Of a DNA stretch of 64,000 bases, positions 61,690-64,000 are shown piece by piece. The stretch is from REEB95 sp963810055. GTDB taxonomy: Bacteria; Pseudomonadota; Alphaproteobacteria; ATCC43930; CGMCC-115725. The DNA lies in assembly GCA_963810055.1 (NCBI GenBank), contig CAWEME010000012.1, positions 310,001 to 374,000 on the forward strand. The letters run 5' to 3'. A model generated the notes under the pieces. The model was given only the letters and a program-made list of their open reading frames with translations, did no database searches and had not been told where the DNA came from. The number at the start of each line of letters is the position of its first letter. Position 1 is the first letter of the stretch. The position numbers were made by a program, and so were the translations under genes.

Positions 61690-63399
61690 TTAGTGCCGCA
61701 GCAGCTGCCAGAGCAGCGCCGCCGCCAGCAGCGCCGCCACCACCTGCCAGAATTGCACCGGGTAGCGTTCATAGAGCGTCAACGGCCGAGGGGCCCCGGC
61801 CGGCGCGCGCGCCGGGCCCGCCTCCATCTCCAGCGCGAATTCGGCCATGTCGCGGAAGCGGTCGGCGGGGTTGATCGCGATGGCGCGCCCGAGCGCGGCT
61901 TGGAGCCAGGCCGGCAGGTCCGGGCGCAGCAGGACGAGCTCCTTCGGCCGGTTCCGGGTCGGCCGGCTGACCGCATCGGGATTGCCGTAGGGAAACTCGC
62001 CGGTGAAGGCGCGGAACATGGTGACGCCCAGGGCATAGATGTCGGTGGCCTCGTTGCCGGGTTCGCCGTTGAACATTTCCGGCGCCATGTAGGCGATGGT
62101 GCCGGGGATATTCTCGGGCGGGAAATCCTCCAGACCGGGAACGCGCACCACGCCCAGATCGATCAGCTTCAGCGAGCCTTCGGCCTCGAGGATCACGTTG
62201 TCCGGTTTGATGTCGCGATGGATGATACCGGCGCGGTGCAGCGCCGCCGCCGCCTGGGCCAGCTTGATCGCGATGTTCCGTCCTTCCTCCAAATCCAGCG
62301 CCGGGCGGCGCGCCAGCCGCCGCTCGAGCAGCTCGCCGGTGTAAAGCGGCATGACGGTGTAGAGGCAGGTCTGCCGCCCGGGCGGCAGCTCGATGATGCG
62401 GCCGACCCAGGGACTTTTGATGCGCGATCCCACCCACGCCTCGCGCACGAAGGCGGTGTGGAAGGTGGCCACCGTGGCCACTTCGGGCTTGGGGAATTTC
62501 AACGCCACCTCGCCGCCCTCTATTTCATCCACGGCGCCAAAGAGCCGGCTGTAGCGGCCGTCGGAGATCGGCACCTTGAGCGTGAAGCCGTCGATGGTCT
62601 CGCCGTCGATCGGCACCGGGATCAGCGGCAGTTGCATGATGGCGTTGCCGATGTCGGCCGATTCCGCCGTCGGCAGCTCGACCACGTCCAGCACCAGGGC
62701 CGTGGAATTGTCGTTGCCGCCGGCATCGAGCGCGGCCGCCACCAGCGCCTTGGCGGCGTCGCCGGGCGCCGAACGTTCGCGCAAGATGTCGGCGATGTTC
62801 TCGTCCGTCAGGAACCCGTGCACGCCGTCGCTGCACAGGAGGAAGCGGTCGTGCAGCGCCACCGGCAGGCTGGCGTAATCGAGCCGCAGCTCCGGCTCGA
62901 CGCCCAGCGCGCGGGTCAGGACATGCGAGCGGCCGGGTCCAGCCTCCTCCCGCACGTGATCGGTGGTGAGGCAGGCCAGGCGGTCGCCCCGGAGGCGATA
63001 GGCGCGCGTGTCCCCGACATGCAACAGGTGGACGACGCGGCCGCGCAACACCAGCGCGGTGAAGGTGCATCCCATCCCCGCCAGTTCGGGGTCCTGCCGG
63101 CCCAGCGATTGGATCCATTTATTGAGCGAATTGACGATCGTGGCCGCGGCGCGGCGCACTTCCATGGTTTCGGGCAGGTCCCAAAAGCCGTCGAGAAAGC
63201 CGCGCACCGCGGTTTCGGCCGCCACGCGGCCGCCTTTCGCGCCGCCGATGCCGTCGGCAATCGCCGCCACCACCTCGCGGCGCGGCTCGGGCAGCTCGGC
63301 GCCGAAGACGGCGGCGACGAAATCCTCGTTGCGCTTGCGCGGCCCGGTTTCCGAGACGAATCCGACGCTGGCCTGGATGCCGACGCCACCCTCAGCCAT
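61690..63399 (-). CDS. PP2C phosphatase - Ser/Thr protein kinase fusion
   Basis: A 569-residue bifunctional signalling protein. Residues about 1-245 are a PP2C phosphatase with metal-binding A-D-G-I-G-G (about residue 48), G-D-T-R-A-Y and N-D-N-S-T. Residues about 265-510 are a protein kinase with V-A-L-K, catalytic H-R-D-I-K-P-D-N (about residue 393) and D-L-G in place of D-F-G, then G-T-I-A-Y-M-A-P-E. A transmembrane helix lies near the C-terminus (about 548-566), so both enzymes face the cytoplasm. Such tandem phosphatase-kinase proteins occur in several proteobacteria; the substrate is unknown. Confidence 0.93.
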   Translation of the reverse strand: MAEGGVGIQASVGFVSETGPRKRNEDFVAAVFGAELPEPRREVVAAIADGIGGAKGGRVAAETAVRGFLDGFWDLPETMEVRRAAATIVNSLNKWIQSLGRQDPELAGMGCTFTALVLRGRVVHLLHVGDTRAYRLRGDRLACLTTDHVREEAGPGRSHVLTRALGVEPELRLDYASLPVALHDRFLLCSDGVHGFLTDENIADILRERSAPGDAAKALVAAALDAGGNDNSTALVLDVVELPTAESADIGNAIMQLPLIPVPIDGETIDGFTLKVPISDGRYSRLFGAVDEIEGGEVALKFPKPEVATVATFHTAFVREAWVGSRIKSPWVGRIIELPPGRQTCLYTVMPLYTGELLERRLARRPALDLEEGRNIAIKLAQAAAALHRAGIIHRDIKPDNVILEAEGSLKLIDLGVVRVPGLEDFPPENIPGTIAYMAPEMFNGEPGNEATDIYALGVTMFRAFTGEFPYGNPDAVSRPTRNRPKELVLLRPDLPAWLQAALGRAIAINPADRFRDMAEFALEMEAGPARAPAGAPRPLTLYERYPVQFWQVVAALLAAALLWQLLRH

Positions 63400-63447
63400 C
63401 GCCGTCGCTCCGCTGGCGCATGATCGCGGGCGGACCGGACCGCGGCC

Positions 63448-63777
63448 TCAATTCTCCAGCCTGCAATGATCGTAGACGAAATAGCCGCCGGTGCTCGACG
63501 CGACGATGACGGTCAGGTCTCCGGTTTTGCGGTCCAGCGTGTAGTTGCCGAGATCCTGGGCGCTGTGCCACGAAATTTTCGTGTCGCTGATGCGGGCCGG
63601 ATTGGAATCGACCGTGGCCTTGTCGTAGTCGATGGTGATGAGCCAGCTGGCGCCGCTGGCCGGGTTGGTGCAGGTGATCGCAGCCGATCCCGGCTGCGCG
63701 GCGGCGGTGACGGCGCCGGCGGCCGATCCCGCCGCCACGGCGGCGATCGCCGCCGCGAGGCGCCAATTCAAGACCAT
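63448..63777 (-). CDS. small secreted protein of unknown function
   Basis: A 109-residue protein. Residues 1-27 are a signal peptide (A-A-A-Q-P boundary), followed by a small beta-rich domain (A-I-T-C-T-N-P, W-L-I-T-I-D-Y, Y-T-L-D-R-K-T-G-D-L-T-V-I-V) with two Cys (about residues 36 and 105) that may form a disulfide. No family is recognised. It is upstream of and on the same strand as the kinase-phosphatase gene, 48 bp apart, and may be cotranscribed with it. Confidence 0.7.
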   Translation of the reverse strand: MVLNWRLAAAIAAVAAGSAAGAVTAAAQPGSAAITCTNPASGASWLITIDYDKATVDSNPARISDTKISWHSAQDLGNYTLDRKTGDLTVIVASSTGGYFVYDHCRLEN

Positions 63778-64000
63778 GGTGCCGTCTCTTTTTCCGATTC
63801 ACCGATCATGATCCGAGTCCTAGCCAATTATTACGCGCTTGCAAAGAACGGAGCGCAAAATGGTAGCGACTCGGGCATATTCGGGGAAGTTTGATTAATT
63901 TATATCCAGAATGCCCATTTCATAATCATTGTGAGCCCAAAAACGACGAGTCGCCCCGGATTGGAAGGTGATCGGCTGACGGCGGGCCGGGCGGTTCGGG

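Noticed and set aside
63778..64000. Possible gene at the right end (28-codon frame from 63808)
   Set aside because: Too short, no hydrophobic or domain signal and no ribosome-binding site; the last 220 bp hold nothing I can support.

Overview
The window is 64 kb of GC-rich alphaproteobacterial chromosome. The lineage is read from gene order (hemE-hemH-hemJ-rho, mnmE-mnmG-rsmG-parA-parB, ppsR-maf-aroE-coaE-dnaQ-secB, smr next to an XRE regulator, hslVU next to hisBHAFE) and from alphaproteobacterial families (DUF3576 lipoprotein, DUF2244, Tim44-like protein, HemJ). Genus and order cannot be decided from the window alone. dnaA and rRNA are not present, and I saw no tRNA gene or CRISPR array.

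Layout. 1-7.7 kb holds two giant, low-complexity secreted proteins on the minus strand. One runs off the left edge; the other is complete and ends in a PEP-CTERM-like surface-sorting signal. Each is preceded by an almost identical 56-bp element about 105 bp upstream of its start codon. 7.7-14 kb carries an L,D-transpeptidase-like protein, a YggS PLP protein, a DUF3576 lipoprotein, leuS, lptE and holA. 13.8-21 kb is the chromosome-partitioning and tRNA-modification block (parB, parA, rsmG, mnmG, mnmE) with three parS sites, plus a hemerythrin and small membrane proteins. 21-29 kb is a block of accessory genes lying between mnmE and rho. It starts with an AT-rich, apparently transferred AAA/TOPRIM (OLD-like) ATPase and continues with a DUF255 thioredoxin-fold protein, an alkylated-DNA repair protein, a dienelactone hydrolase, a quinone oxidoreductase and a GT-C-like membrane protein.

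rho-hemJ-hemH-hemE run leftward and ppsR-maf-aroE-coaE-dnaQ run rightward from the 410-bp gap at 33069-33478. This is the position of the replication origin in Caulobacter and Rickettsia, so the gap is the best oriC candidate here, and the parS sites about 15-18 kb away fit that picture. 37-45 kb holds secB, a Tim44-like protein, mltA, two small envelope proteins, the lutABC lactate-oxidation operon, smr, an XRE regulator and a cold-shock gene. 45-51 kb holds hslUV, the his operon with an HIT protein, and a PAS protein. 51-64 kb holds kup, an orphan periplasmic binding protein, comM, two tiny membrane ORFs, DUF2244, nth, dapB, murJ, trpS, a PP2C-kinase fusion and a small secreted protein.

Three conserved genes are interrupted by four apparent frameshifts: lptE twice, smr once and comM once. 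Each can be repaired by restoring one GC/CG dinucleotide, so a systematic sequence error is at least as likely as biology. The most interesting leads are the paired giant surface proteins with their shared operator-like element, the origin/parS architecture, and the AT-rich OLD-like ATPase island.
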